Shown: positions 25,061 through 35,200 of the stretch, in pieces
Numbering within the stretch: position 1 is the stretch's first letter
How the letters are laid out: each line of letters begins with the position of its first letter
Assembly (NCBI RefSeq): GCF_004151235.1
Contig: NZ_JUIV01000026.1
Location: 1-46,618 of the forward strand
Length of the DNA: 46,618 nt
Direction: 5' to 3'
DNA from: Flavobacterium anhuiense
GTDB taxonomy: Bacteria; Bacteroidota; Bacteroidia; Flavobacteriales; Flavobacteriaceae
Position numbers and translations under genes: made by a program
Notes under the pieces: generated by a model
Databases searched by the model: none
Told to the model about the DNA's origin: nothing
Seen by the model: only the letters and a program-made list of their open reading frames with translations

Positions 25061-26071
25061 ATGAATCAGCCATTACTTCAATTTAACGATAAAGGAATTT
25101 ACTGCCAGCAGGCTGATGTCTATTTAGATCCTTGGCGTCCAGTAAAAAATGCCATTATTACACATGGCCATTCTGATCACGCGCGTTGGGGGCATCAAAA
25201 TTACATCACACATTATTCAAATATTCCGATTATAAAACATCGTTTAGGGGAAATTAATGTTTCAGGAAAAAATTGGAATGAAACTTTTACGATAAATGGA
25301 GTGAAATTTTCTTTTCATCCTGCAGGCCATATTATTGGTTCTGCCCAAATAAGGGTTGAATACAAAGGTGAAATTTGGGTTTTCACTGGAGATTACAAAA
25401 CAGAAGATGACGGAATTTCTGTCCCGTACGAAGTGGTAAAATGCCATTCTTTTATAACAGAATGCACCTTTGGCCTTCCCGCTTTTAAATGGGAACCGCA
25501 AGCTGATGTCATGACTGAAATTAATAATTGGTGGGCTGAGAATCATGCAGAAGGAAAAACATCTGTATTATTTGGATATTCTTTAGGAAAAGCACAACGA
25601 TTACTAAAATATCTTGACCCAAGCATCGGTCAAATTTACACACATGGAGCAATAGAAAACATGACCAACATTGTCCGTTCGATGATTGATCTTCCTCCAA
25701 CTATAAGAGTAACATCTGAAACTAAAAAAGAAGATTTACTTGGCAATATAGTAATTGCACCTCCAAGCGCGCACGGAAGCACTTGGATTAGAAAAATGAC
25801 TCCTTTTGTGACCGGAACAGCAAGCGGCTGGATGGCTTTTCGCGGAGCCAGACGCAGACGCGCCGTTGACCGCGGATTTGTTTTAAGCGATCACTGTGAT
25901 TGGACAGGTTTATTGGAAAGCATAAAAGCCACAGGAGCTGAAAAAGTAATCTGCACTCACGGATATTCAGACATATTTTCGAGATACTTAAGAGAATTAG
26001 GTTACGATGCCAGAACCGCAAACACACAATACGAAGGAGAAACGAATGATGTAAATAATGATGAATTGTGA
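25061..26071 (+). CDS. Ligase-associated DNA exonuclease (metallo-beta-lactamase fold)
   Basis: The 336-residue protein has the metallo-beta-lactamase/beta-CASP layout: the metal motif HGHSDH (35-40), HPAGH (86-90), the metal-bridging Asp111 in FTGDYKTEDDG, and later CASP-type motifs SDHCDWTGLLES and CTHGYSDIF. This is the exonuclease of the ligase-associated cassette, related to SNM1/Artemis-type nucleases. It is a cytoplasmic DNA-processing enzyme. It is followed by ligase, helicase and phosphoesterase genes in the usual order. A short repeat region (26063-26124) overlaps its end and separates it from the ligase by 54 bases. Confidence 0.9.
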   Translation: MNQPLLQFNDKGIYCQQADVYLDPWRPVKNAIITHGHSDHARWGHQNYITHYSNIPIIKHRLGEINVSGKNWNETFTINGVKFSFHPAGHIIGSAQIRVEYKGEIWVFTGDYKTEDDGISVPYEVVKCHSFITECTFGLPAFKWEPQADVMTEINNWWAENHAEGKTSVLFGYSLGKAQRLLKYLDPSIGQIYTHGAIENMTNIVRSMIDLPPTIRVTSETKKEDLLGNIVIAPPSAHGSTWIRKMTPFVTGTASGWMAFRGARRRRAVDRGFVLSDHCDWTGLLESIKATGAEKVICTHGYSDIFSRYLRELGYDARTANTQYEGETNDVNNDEL

Positions 26072-26124
26072 ATTGTAAATTATTAATGTCAAACTCATAT
26101 CTAATAACTCAAAATTCATAATTA
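26063..26124. repeat. GAATTGTGAATTG repeat words between exonuclease and ligase genes
   Basis: GAATTGTGAATTGTAAATTA (from 26063) faces ATAACTCAAAATTCATAATT (26104-26123), a partial inverted relation. The first copy contains the exonuclease stop codon (26069-26071). It resembles the word repeats at 18666-18778 and 19088-19158. Confidence 0.5.
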
Positions 26125-26125
26125 A

Positions 26126-27727
26126 ATGAAAAACTTTGCCGAGCTTATAAAAACCTTAGATAGTTCTAATAAAACATCGGTAAAAGTTGATGCGCTGACT
26201 AATTATTTTCTAAAAGCAAGCGATGAAGATAAAGTCTGGACAATTGCCATACTTTCGCACCGTCGCCCTCCCCGACCTGTAAATACCACTTTATTACGTT
26301 TATGGGCAAACGAATTGGCCAATATTCCGCTTTGGCTTTTTGAAGAAAGTTATCATATTGTGGGCGATTTGGCAGAAACAATTGCGTTGGTTATTCCCAC
26401 TACAAAAGAACATTCCGATAAAAGCTTGACCGAATTTTTACAGGAAATCATCGCTTTAAAAAAGAAAACTGATTCAGAGAAAAAAGAATACTTACAAACC
26501 AATTGGCTGAATTTAAATTATTATGAAAGATTCGTTTTCACTAAATTAATTACAGGCAGTTTTAGAATTGGTTTAAGTCAAAAGTTAATGACTCGAGCAC
26601 TTTCTAAAGCTGAAAATATTGACGAAGATACGCTCGCTTATAAATTAATGGGCGATTGGAATCCGAATACAATTACATTTCAAGAATTGATTTTGGATGA
26701 AAGAAACAGTGATTATTTATCCAAACCTTATCCGTTTTATTTGGCTTATCCAATTGAAGGCGAACCGGAAAGTTTAGGAAATCCAGAAGACTGGAGTGCA
26801 GAACATAAATGGGACGGAATTCGGTCGCAGACTATTATTCGTGATAATGAAATCTATGTCTGGAGCCGTGGTGAAGAATTGGTAACCGATAAGTATCCTG
26901 AATTTCAATCTTTCATTGGAAATATTCCAGACGGAACTGTTATTGATGGCGAAATTCTTCCTTTCATAGACAATCAAATTGGGGCATTTAATGATTTGCA
27001 AACCCGAATTGGCCGTAAAAATGTATCAGCTTCTGTTTTAAAAAATACGCCTGTTATTATTAAAGCTTATGATTTATTGGAATGGCAGGGAAATGACATT
27101 CGAAATCTGCCTTACGAAAAACGCCGTACTTTATTAGAAGAATTATTTACGACTTTAATTGGAAAAGAAATTCCATTACAACTTTCAGAAAGATTTACTT
27201 TTTCTACTTGGGAAGATGTTATAAATGAAAGAATGAAATCGCGCGAAATGAAAAGTGAAGGTTTAATGCTCAAAAGAAAAGATTCTCCGTATTTGGTGGG
27301 AAGAAAGAAAGGCGATTGGTGGAAATGGAAAATCGAACCTTTAACCATAGACGCAGTCCTCACCTACGCCATGCGCGGACACGGAAGAAGATCCAATCTT
27401 TTTACCGATTATACTTTTGCACTTTGGCAGGAAAATGAAAATAATGAACGTGAACTAGTAACTTTCGCGAAAGCGTATTCTGGTTTAACCGATGCAGAAT
27501 TTAGAATGGTAGATGATTTCATCAAAAAAAACACTTTAGAACGTTTTGGTCCAGTGAGAAGCGTGACTCCAAAATTGGTTTTTGAAATTGGTTTTGAAGG
27601 CATAGCGCTTTCCAAAAGACACAAAAGCGGAGTTGCAACACGTTTTCCGCGAATTTTAAGATGGCGACACGATAAAAAAATTGAAGACGCCAATTCGATA
27701 GAAGATTTAAAAAATATGATTTCATAA
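26126..27727 (+). CDS. ATP-dependent DNA ligase (ligase-associated repair cassette)
   Basis: The 533-residue protein has an N-terminal DNA-binding helical domain (about 1-200) and a nucleotidyltransferase core with motif I EHKWDGIR. Lys228 would be adenylated. Motif III (KAYDLLEW), motif IV (EGLMLKRKD) and motif V (WWKWKIEPLTIDAVL) follow, then an OB-fold. It seals nicks using ATP, in addition to the cell's NAD-dependent ligase. Its stop overlaps the helicase start by one base (TAATG), so the two are coupled. The neighbours define it as the ligase of the exonuclease-ligase-helicase-phosphoesterase repair set. Confidence 0.95.
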   Translation: MKNFAELIKTLDSSNKTSVKVDALTNYFLKASDEDKVWTIAILSHRRPPRPVNTTLLRLWANELANIPLWLFEESYHIVGDLAETIALVIPTTKEHSDKSLTEFLQEIIALKKKTDSEKKEYLQTNWLNLNYYERFVFTKLITGSFRIGLSQKLMTRALSKAENIDEDTLAYKLMGDWNPNTITFQELILDERNSDYLSKPYPFYLAYPIEGEPESLGNPEDWSAEHKWDGIRSQTIIRDNEIYVWSRGEELVTDKYPEFQSFIGNIPDGTVIDGEILPFIDNQIGAFNDLQTRIGRKNVSASVLKNTPVIIKAYDLLEWQGNDIRNLPYEKRRTLLEELFTTLIGKEIPLQLSERFTFSTWEDVINERMKSREMKSEGLMLKRKDSPYLVGRKKGDWWKWKIEPLTIDAVLTYAMRGHGRRSNLFTDYTFALWQENENNERELVTFAKAYSGLTDAEFRMVDDFIKKNTLERFGPVRSVTPKLVFEIGFEGIALSKRHKSGVATRFPRILRWRHDKKIEDANSIEDLKNMIS

Positions 27728-30186
27728 TGAATAGAGAGCAGTTATTTAATATTGCCAATAATTGGTTTGAAAGTCAGGGATGGAAACCTTTTCCGTTTCA
27801 GACACAGACTTGGACTGCTTTTTTGCAGGGAAAAAATGGCTTGCTAAATGCTCCAACTGGAAGCGGAAAAACCTATGCGCTTTGGCTTCCTATCATTTTA
27901 AACTACATTAAAGAAAATCCGAATTACAAAACCAAGCACAATTCAGGATTAAAAGCCATTTGGATTACGCCTTTACGTTCTTTATCTGTTGAAATCAAAC
28001 AAGCAGCCGAAAGAGTTCTAACCGATTTAGATATTCCAATGACAGTCGGGATTCGTTCTGGAGATACTTCATCTGCTGAACGAGCCAAGCAAAAAAACAA
28101 AATTCCAGATTTACTGATTACAACTCCTGAAAGTCTGCAATTGCTTTTGGCAACAAAAGGTTATGCAAGTATTTTTAAAAATTGCAGTTCAATAGTAATT
28201 GATGAATGGCACGAATTATTGGGAACAAAAAGAGGTGTTCAAGTAGAATTGGCATTATCGCGGCTCAAAACAATTGCTAAAAATATTCGAATTTGGGGAA
28301 TCTCAGCTACAATTGGCAATTTACAACAAGCACAAGAAGTCTTGCTAGGAGTTGATTCTGAAGCCTTTCATAATTCTGTTTTAATCAAAGCGGTCATTAA
28401 TAAAAAAATAAAAGTTGTTTCGATAATTCCAGAGAAAATGGATACGTATCCATGGCGCGGACACATGGGATTGCATTTGATTGATGAAGCAGCAAAAATT
28501 ATAAAAGCCAGCAAAACGACACTTATTTTTACCAATGTTCGTTCTGCTTGCGAAATCTGGTATCAAAGATTATTAGAAAAATATCCTGAATTTGCAGGTG
28601 AAATGGCGATGCATCACGGAAGTATTGACAGAGAAACCAGACTTTGGGTAGAAAATGCCATTCGAAATGAAGAATTAAAAGTCGTGGTCTGCACTTCGAG
28701 TTTAGATTTGGGAGTTGACTTTGCTCCTGTCGAATCAATTATTCAAGTTGGCGGTCCAAAAGGCGTTGCTCGTTTTATGCAGCGTGCCGGACGAAGCGGA
28801 CATCAGCCTGGAAAGGAAAGCGTTATTTATTTTCTTGCTACTCACGCTATTGAATTAATAGAAGCTTCTGCTTTGAAAAAAGCAGTTGAAAACAGTGTGA
28901 TCGAAGATCGTGTTCCGTATTTGAATAGTTGGGATGTTTTGGTTCAATATTTAAACACTCTGGCAGTTTCTGACGGATTTTATCCAAATGAAATTTTAAA
29001 AGAAATTCAGGGAACTTTCAGTTATCAAACTATTAGCGACGAAAACTGGAATTGGGTTTTAAATTTTATTACTCAAGGAAGTCAGAGCTTACATGCCTAT
29101 GATGAATTTAAAAAAGTTGAAATTGATGAAAACGGCTGTTACAAAATAAACAGCAGAATGATTGCCATGCACCACAGAATGCAGATTGGAACTATTGTTG
29201 GCGATGCTGTAATGAATGTAAAATATATGAGTGGCGGTTATATCGGAACGATTGAAGAATGGTTCATATCGAAACTAAAACCTGGAGATACTTTTATTTT
29301 TGCTGGAAAAAAACTGGAATTATTCAAAATCAGGAATATGCAGGTTCTGGTTAAAAAAGCGAGTCCAAAAAAAGAATCTAAAATCGCGAGCTGGATGGGT
29401 GGACGTTTGGCTTTATCTTCCCAAATGGGCGAATTGCTTCGAAAAGAATTGTATCGTGCCAATACAGATAATCTTTCGCCAGAATTAAAAGCTTTACAGC
29501 CTTTATTCAAAAGACAGCGAAAAGAATCTATTGTACCAAGTTCAGATGAATTTTTAATCGAAACTTTTAAGACCAGAGAAGGATTTCATTCTATTTTTTA
29601 TCCGTTTGAAGGACGTTTTGTGCACGAGGCTTTAGCTAGTTTATTGGCATTTAGAATTAGTTTATTACAATCAATCACTTTTTCTTTGGCATATAATGAT
29701 TACGGATTTGAATTGCTTTCGGATCAGGAAATAGATATCGAAGCCGTTTTAGACAATAATTTATTCTCAACCGAATATGTGCATCATGATTTGCAGAAAA
29801 GTCTAAATTCAACCGAAATGGCGCGAAGAAAGTTTAGAGATATTGCGGTAATTTCGGGATTAGTCTTTACCGGTTTTCCAGGAAAAATGGTTAAAACAAA
29901 ACATTTGCAAAGTGGCTCTCAATTGTTATTTGAAGTCTTTAGAGATTTTGAGCCTGATAATTTATTATTGCATCAGGCGTATCGCGAAACCTTTGAACAT
30001 CAATTAGAAGAAGGACGTTTGATTTTAGCATTAGAAAGAATTGCCAATCAGAAAATCATCTGGAAACAATGTTTGAAACCAACTCCATTTAGTTTTCCTA
30101 TCATTACAGATCGATTGCGGGAAAAACTTTCTAGTGAAACTCTAGCAGAAAGAATTCAAAAAATGACAGCTTCTTACATGAAATAA
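27727..30186 (+). CDS. Ligase-associated DEXH-box helicase (Lhr-like)
   Basis: The 819-residue protein is a superfamily 2 helicase with Walker A APTGSGKT (42-49), DEWH (159-162), SAT (GISATIG, near 195), and motifs V-VI VCTSSLDLGVDFAPVE and QRAGRSGHQPG. A long C-terminal region of about 400 residues contains the Lhr-specific DUF4145-like/WH segments. It corresponds to the Lhr-core helicase of the ligase-associated DNA damage response cassette, a 3'-5' translocase. Translation is coupled to the ligase. The phosphoesterase gene starts 6 bases after its stop. Confidence 0.93.
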   Translation: MNREQLFNIANNWFESQGWKPFPFQTQTWTAFLQGKNGLLNAPTGSGKTYALWLPIILNYIKENPNYKTKHNSGLKAIWITPLRSLSVEIKQAAERVLTDLDIPMTVGIRSGDTSSAERAKQKNKIPDLLITTPESLQLLLATKGYASIFKNCSSIVIDEWHELLGTKRGVQVELALSRLKTIAKNIRIWGISATIGNLQQAQEVLLGVDSEAFHNSVLIKAVINKKIKVVSIIPEKMDTYPWRGHMGLHLIDEAAKIIKASKTTLIFTNVRSACEIWYQRLLEKYPEFAGEMAMHHGSIDRETRLWVENAIRNEELKVVVCTSSLDLGVDFAPVESIIQVGGPKGVARFMQRAGRSGHQPGKESVIYFLATHAIELIEASALKKAVENSVIEDRVPYLNSWDVLVQYLNTLAVSDGFYPNEILKEIQGTFSYQTISDENWNWVLNFITQGSQSLHAYDEFKKVEIDENGCYKINSRMIAMHHRMQIGTIVGDAVMNVKYMSGGYIGTIEEWFISKLKPGDTFIFAGKKLELFKIRNMQVLVKKASPKKESKIASWMGGRLALSSQMGELLRKELYRANTDNLSPELKALQPLFKRQRKESIVPSSDEFLIETFKTREGFHSIFYPFEGRFVHEALASLLAFRISLLQSITFSLAYNDYGFELLSDQEIDIEAVLDNNLFSTEYVHHDLQKSLNSTEMARRKFRDIAVISGLVFTGFPGKMVKTKHLQSGSQLLFEVFRDFEPDNLLLHQAYRETFEHQLEEGRLILALERIANQKIIWKQCLKPTPFSFPIITDRLREKLSSETLAERIQKMTASYMK

Positions 30187-30192
30187 CAGCTT

Positions 30193-30825
30193 ATGAAAAT
30201 TGAAATCAAAAACGAAAATTTTATACTTCATCCAAGCGGAGCTGTTTATTGGGAATCCAAAAAAATGATTATCATTTCTGATGTGCATTTAGGAAAAGTA
30301 ACGCATTTTAGAAAACACGGAATCGCAGTTCCGCAAAGTGCTGTTTCAGAAAATTTTAGGAAAATCACCGAGATTCTGGAATATTTCAAACCCGAAAAAA
30401 TCATTTTTTTAGGAGATTTATTTCACAGCGTCAAAAACGCCGAATGGAATTTATTTGAAGAATGGATTTCCAATCATAATCAGGAAACTTATTTAGTGGA
30501 AGGAAATCACGATATAATCGACCAAAAACATTATTATGAAATTGGAATTCTTGTTGTTGACTCTCTAGAAATTGACCATTTTTTGTTTACGCATCATCCG
30601 ACAGAAAAAGAAGATTTTTTTAATTTTTCTGGGCATATTCATCCTGGAATAATCTTGCGCGGATTAGGGCTTCAAAGTTTAAAACTGAAATGTTTTTTCC
30701 AAAAAAGCAACCAAATGATATTGCCTGCTTTTGGAGAATTTACAGGGAAATTTATTATGAAACCTGAATCAGATCATACTATTTTTGCTATTGCTGGAGA
30801 TGAAATTATTTTGATAAATAATTAA
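30193..30825 (+). CDS. pdeM: PdeM-type ligase-associated metallophosphoesterase
   Basis: The 210-residue protein is a calcineurin-like metallophosphoesterase with the metal motifs DVHLG (30-34), GDLFHS (74-79), GNHD (104-107), THHP and GHIHPG. It matches the endonuclease component (PdeM) of the ligase-associated repair set, which completes the four-gene operon. It is cytoplasmic and probably depends on Mn or a similar divalent metal. It starts 6 bases after the helicase stop. The MITE/REP-like element at 30844-30996 begins 18 bases after its stop. Confidence 0.9.
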   Translation: MKIEIKNENFILHPSGAVYWESKKMIIISDVHLGKVTHFRKHGIAVPQSAVSENFRKITEILEYFKPEKIIFLGDLFHSVKNAEWNLFEEWISNHNQETYLVEGNHDIIDQKHYYEIGILVVDSLEIDHFLFTHHPTEKEDFFNFSGHIHPGIILRGLGLQSLKLKCFFQKSNQMILPAFGEFTGKFIMKPESDHTIFAIAGDEIILINN

Positions 30826-30843
30826 TTTCTATCATCAATAATC

Positions 30844-30996
30844 TCGTCGGTAGAAAAAAAACGTATTCGTTTGTGAGTGTCCTGTAGGGACACTTGATTA
30901 TACATAAAAAGCAAATCATTAATTAATCAAACGTTCCTACGGAACGTAGAATCACAATTCATTTTTTTTCTACCGACGAAACATTCCGACGGAATG
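30844..30996. mobile_element. MITE/REP-like element with 18-bp terminal inverted repeats
   Basis: The ends (30844-30861 and 30962-30979) are a perfect 18-bp inverted repeat beginning TCGTCGGTAG. Inside are hairpins AGTGTCC/GGACACT (30876-30894) and ACGTTCC/GGAACGT (30931-30947). A third, CATTCC/GGAATG (30982-30996), lies just outside. GTAG tetranucleotides occur beside the hairpins, as in REP elements. It has no ORF. Confidence 0.65.
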
Positions 30997-31017
30997 AATT
31001 ATTTATTTAAATTAAAA

Positions 31018-31045
31018 AACCCAGTATAACTAAATTTACTGGGTT
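31018..31045 (-). terminator. Terminator of the second metal-efflux locus
   Basis: AACCCAGTA and TACTGGGTT form a 9-bp stem. T residues follow on the minus strand (31013-31017). It lies 37 bases after the adaptor stop. Confidence 0.72.
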
Positions 31046-31082
31046 CTCATGTTTACTCTAAATTGCAATCAGAAATTAAACA

Positions 31083-32213
31083 TTATTGTTCATCGTTATT
31101 CATGGCAGACATCAATAAAGTGTAAGCGTTTTTTATTACCACTTTAGAAGAACTAGAAATAACATCAGAGATAATCTGATTATATCCTTCGTTTTTAACT
31201 CCAGATTTCACTTCTACCATTTGAAACTGGTTATTGCCAAGTTCTGTAAATACATAAAATTTGCCTTCCCAACGCACAACAGCATCTTCTGGAACTGTCA
31301 GCGCTTTTTGATTTTCAACTTCAACTTCCGCATTTATAAATAAACCTGGCAGAAGAGCCGGATTGTATGCATTTACTTTACAGATAATTTCAGCCGCACG
31401 ATCTCCGTTCAAACTTTGATTGATAAACGCAATTTTAGCTCCGTATTTCTTAGTGTCAGAAGCATTTGCATAAACCGTAACGTTCTGCCCAATCGAAAGA
31501 GAAGTAACATCTTTTTCGAATGCGTTTAAAGTTAAAACAATGTCTTTTTTATCGATTAGTTCAAAAAGCATATCAGTCGGATTTACATATTTTCCGATAT
31601 TGACATTTACTTTGGAAACCAAACCATTAATAGGTGAAACTACTTTTATGGTTTTGCTAATATTGTTGGGATTTAATGTTTTAGCATTAATTCCTAATAA
31701 ATTTAATTTTTGTTCTAACGAAGACATTGTAATTCGTTGAGTTCTCATTTCAGTAGTAATCTGCTCTAAAACCTTATCGCTTGCCGCTTTGTTTACATTC
31801 AATTCTTTCTGTCTTCTATGTTCATTTTGAGCCAATTCAAACTTTTCTTTTGCCATAAGATAATCCTGCTGCAATTCGATAAACTGCATATCTTCTAAAA
31901 TGGCCAAAACCTGACCTTTCTGAACATTCATTCCCGCAATAAGATTTGTACTTTTTACATAACCTCCCAGCGGAATACTAATACTGATAACACTTTTTGG
32001 AGGAACCGTTACAGTTCCTTGAAGCTGTAAAATCTCTTTGACATTTTTCATAGTCGGATTACCGCTTTCTAGTCCAGCGTTTTTTACTTGCTCAGGACTT
32101 AATTTGATAATATCAATGCTTTTATTTTCAGCACTTTTAGTTTCCTCATTTTTCTTATTTCCGCAAGAAATTAGAAATATAGCGCCTATAAACGCTGCAA
32201 TATATTTTTTCAT
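31083..32213 (-). CDS. RND efflux periplasmic adaptor lipoprotein of the second metal locus
   Basis: The 376-residue protein starts with a lipoprotein signal (MKKYIAAFIGAIFLISC, Cys17). It has membrane-fusion-protein parts: a barrel-sandwich half (about 70-105, IPLGGYVKSTNLIAGMNVQKG), a coiled-coil hairpin (about 105-165), the second half VVSPINGLVSKVNVNIGKYV, then beta-barrel and C-terminal domains. It would connect the RND-TolC fusion encoded directly upstream; its start is one base after that gene's stop (TAAATG), so translation is coupled. The gene order (pump, then adaptor) is the reverse of the first locus. No clear metal-binding His/Met motif is visible. Confidence 0.9.
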   Translation of the reverse strand: MKKYIAAFIGAIFLISCGNKKNEETKSAENKSIDIIKLSPEQVKNAGLESGNPTMKNVKEILQLQGTVTVPPKSVISISIPLGGYVKSTNLIAGMNVQKGQVLAILEDMQFIELQQDYLMAKEKFELAQNEHRRQKELNVNKAASDKVLEQITTEMRTQRITMSSLEQKLNLLGINAKTLNPNNISKTIKVVSPINGLVSKVNVNIGKYVNPTDMLFELIDKKDIVLTLNAFEKDVTSLSIGQNVTVYANASDTKKYGAKIAFINQSLNGDRAAEIICKVNAYNPALLPGLFINAEVEVENQKALTVPEDAVVRWEGKFYVFTELGNNQFQMVEVKSGVKNEGYNQIISDVISSSSKVVIKNAYTLLMSAMNNDEQ

Positions 32214-32214
32214 T

Positions 32215-35200
32215 TTAGATGTTATTTAGATTTTGAAGTGTCACGACTGCTTTATTATAAGCGTTCAAAGCATCCAGATATTCACTTTTAATTGTAATGG
32301 CCTGATTTACTACCAAAACCCATTGCAAATAGTCAATATCACCGTTTTGCAATTGGCTGCTTGAAGCTTCGATAATCGTTTGAGCATTTTTCAATCCGTC
32401 CGTTTCATAATACGCCAAGCTTTCTTCGTATTTTTTCAGCTCGCGATCTGCATTTTCAATATTAGTTTTTACTTCTATTTTTAAAGCTTCAGACAACTCT
32501 GCATAACTTTCATATTCTGCCTTTGCTGCTCTTTTTCGTTCAGACTGACTTGTAAAAAAAACAGGGATTGAAAGTCCTGCATTTACATAATTAAATCTTT
32601 GTAAACTATCATAATAAACTTCCTGACCTGAAGTGTTAGTTTGAGTTCCGATAATACTTAAATTATTATAACCTAAAGTAATTTCTGGAAGCATTTTAGC
32701 ATTTTCTGTTTTCCATCTCCATTTGGCAGATTCCGATTCAAATTGCGAACGCTGAACAGCAGGAAGATTTTCTGTCTTTAAATTTTCGATTGATGCTCGA
32801 TTTAAAACTGCTTTTAGTTTTTGCTTTTTAGGAGTATGTTCAATTTTATCTTGAAGTATAGCATTAAACGAATTTAAAGCAATTTCGATATCTCTGTTTA
32901 CCATTACCAATTGATTGCTGTAAAACTGTCTGGCAGATTGCGAAGCGCTTTTTTCTAAAACATTAGCCTCACCCGCTTTAAATCTCAAATCCGATTTCTT
33001 TTCCATGATTCTATAAATGGAATCAGCGTAAACCAAAAGTTCTTTTTTACTTTGAAGCCATAAATAATCATAATAAACATTTCTGACTCTGGTTTTAATT
33101 TCCTGAGAAGTCAGCTGAACTTCAGCTTTTGCTTTATTAAAATCGGCTTGAAATGCTTTTTTCTGATTGCTGTAAACGGTAGGAAAAGCAAAAGTTTGGC
33201 TAATTCCAAATCTCGTGTCTTTCTGTGCACTGTTAAACTGTCCGTAATCGGCATCGATTTGTGTCTGCGGAAGATTATATCCCGTTTTTTGCAAATGGCT
33301 TTTAGACTGTTCGTTTAATTTGGCCGATTTAATGGTTCTGTTGTTTTGAATCGCAATTGAAATCGATTCGTCTAGCGAAATTGGCAATTGCTGTGCATTT
33401 GCCATGCTACCAATAAAAAGAATGCTCAATAAAATGGTTAGATTGTTCATGTGTTTTTTTCTTTTTTTAGAAAATCCTTTTGCGTGATAAGTCATCAAAT
33501 AAATAGCTGGAAGTACAAAAAGAGTTAAAAGTGTTGCTGTCACCAATCCACCGATTACGACTGTTGCCAGCGGACGCTGTACCTCTGCTCCTGCTCCGTT
33601 ACTCAACGCCATCGGGAGAAATCCTAATGAAGCCACAGCAGCTGTCATTAAAACTGGACGTAATCTATTTTTGGTTCCTAATAAAATAATGTCAAAAGGA
33701 TCTGTGATTTCTCCATGTTTTTGAATTCGGTTAAATTCGGATATTAATACAATTCCGTTTAAAACCGCTACACCAAAGAGTGCAATAAACCCAACTCCAG
33801 CCGAAATACTAAAAGGCATATCTCGTAAGAATAAGGCAAAAACACCTCCAATTGCAGAAAGCGGAATGGCTGTAAAAATGATAATTCCTTCTTTAAATGA
33901 TCTGAAAGCAAAATATAATAAAGCGAAAATCATCAATAAAGCGGCTGGAACTGCAACTCCTAATCTCGCTTTTGCCTGTTGAAGGTTCTCAAAAGCTCCG
34001 CCATAAGTGATATAATATCCTGGATCAAATTTGATTTGTTTGTTTACCTTTTGCTGTAATTCTTCGACAATAGACTGCACGTCTCGTCCTCGAACGTTGA
34101 ATCCTACGATGATTCTTCGTTTTGCATTCTCTCTCTGAATTTGGTTTGGACCTTCCACTTCATCTACTTTAGCAACTTGATAAAGCGGAATCTGCATTCC
34201 AGATGGCGTTGCAATCAAAAGATTTCGAACATCTTCAATTCCTTTTCTTCCATTGTCTTCAACACGAATTACCATATCAAAACGCTTTTCACCTTCGTAA
34301 ATACTTCCAGCAACAGCACCTGCAAAAGCGGCGTTAATCGTTGCATTCACATCAGCAACACGCAAACCGTATTTCGCCATTTCTGCCCAATTGTAATCAA
34401 TTACGATTTGAGGCATTCCCGTAACTTTTTCAACATAAAGATCGGCTGCGCCTTCAACGGTTTTACTAATTGCTCCTAATTTTTCAGCATATTCAGAAAG
34501 TTTCTCAAGATCTTCTCCGTAAATTTTACAAACCAAATCTTGTTTTGCTCCTGTCATTAATTCGTTAAAACGCATTTGAACAGGAAATTGAAATCCAGTT
34601 GTAACTCCTGGCGCAATTCGTTTAACTGTTTTAGTCATTTTATCAGCTAATTCAGAAAACGAAGAAGCGCTTGTCCATTCCGATTTGTCTTTTAGAACAA
34701 TAATCATATCTCCACCTTCAATTGGCATTGGATCAGTTGGAATTTCTGCACTACCAATTCTCGAAACTACTTGTTGCACTTCTGGGTATTCTTTCTTTAA
34801 TTCTTTAGAAATTTTCGTGATGGTTTCGGTAGTTGTAGAGAGATTCGTTCCCAAAAGCAAACGAGTTTCTACAGCAAAATCTCCTTCTTCTAATTGCGGA
34901 ATAAATTCTCCTCCCATTCTTCCGAATAATAAAAGTGCTATTCCAAAAAGTACAAAGGCAGCAATTACAATTGCCTTTCTAATATCTAAAGCTTTAGTAA
35001 GCCAACCTTCATAAGCATTTTCTAATCTTTCCATGATACGATCCGAAAGATTCTTTTTATGGCTGATTTTTTTGCTTAAAAATAGAGCGCTGACCATTGG
35101 TACGTAAGTCAATGACAAAATGAAAGCTCCTAAAATGGCAAAAGCAACAGTCTGCGCCATTGGCTTGAACATTTTACCTTCAATTCCCTGCAACGAAAGA

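Noticed and set aside
25061..26071. Beta-lactamase resistance gene from the metallo-beta-lactamase fold
   Set aside because: The protein has beta-CASP-type later motifs and lies in the ligase-helicase-PdeM cassette, which identifies it as a DNA exonuclease.
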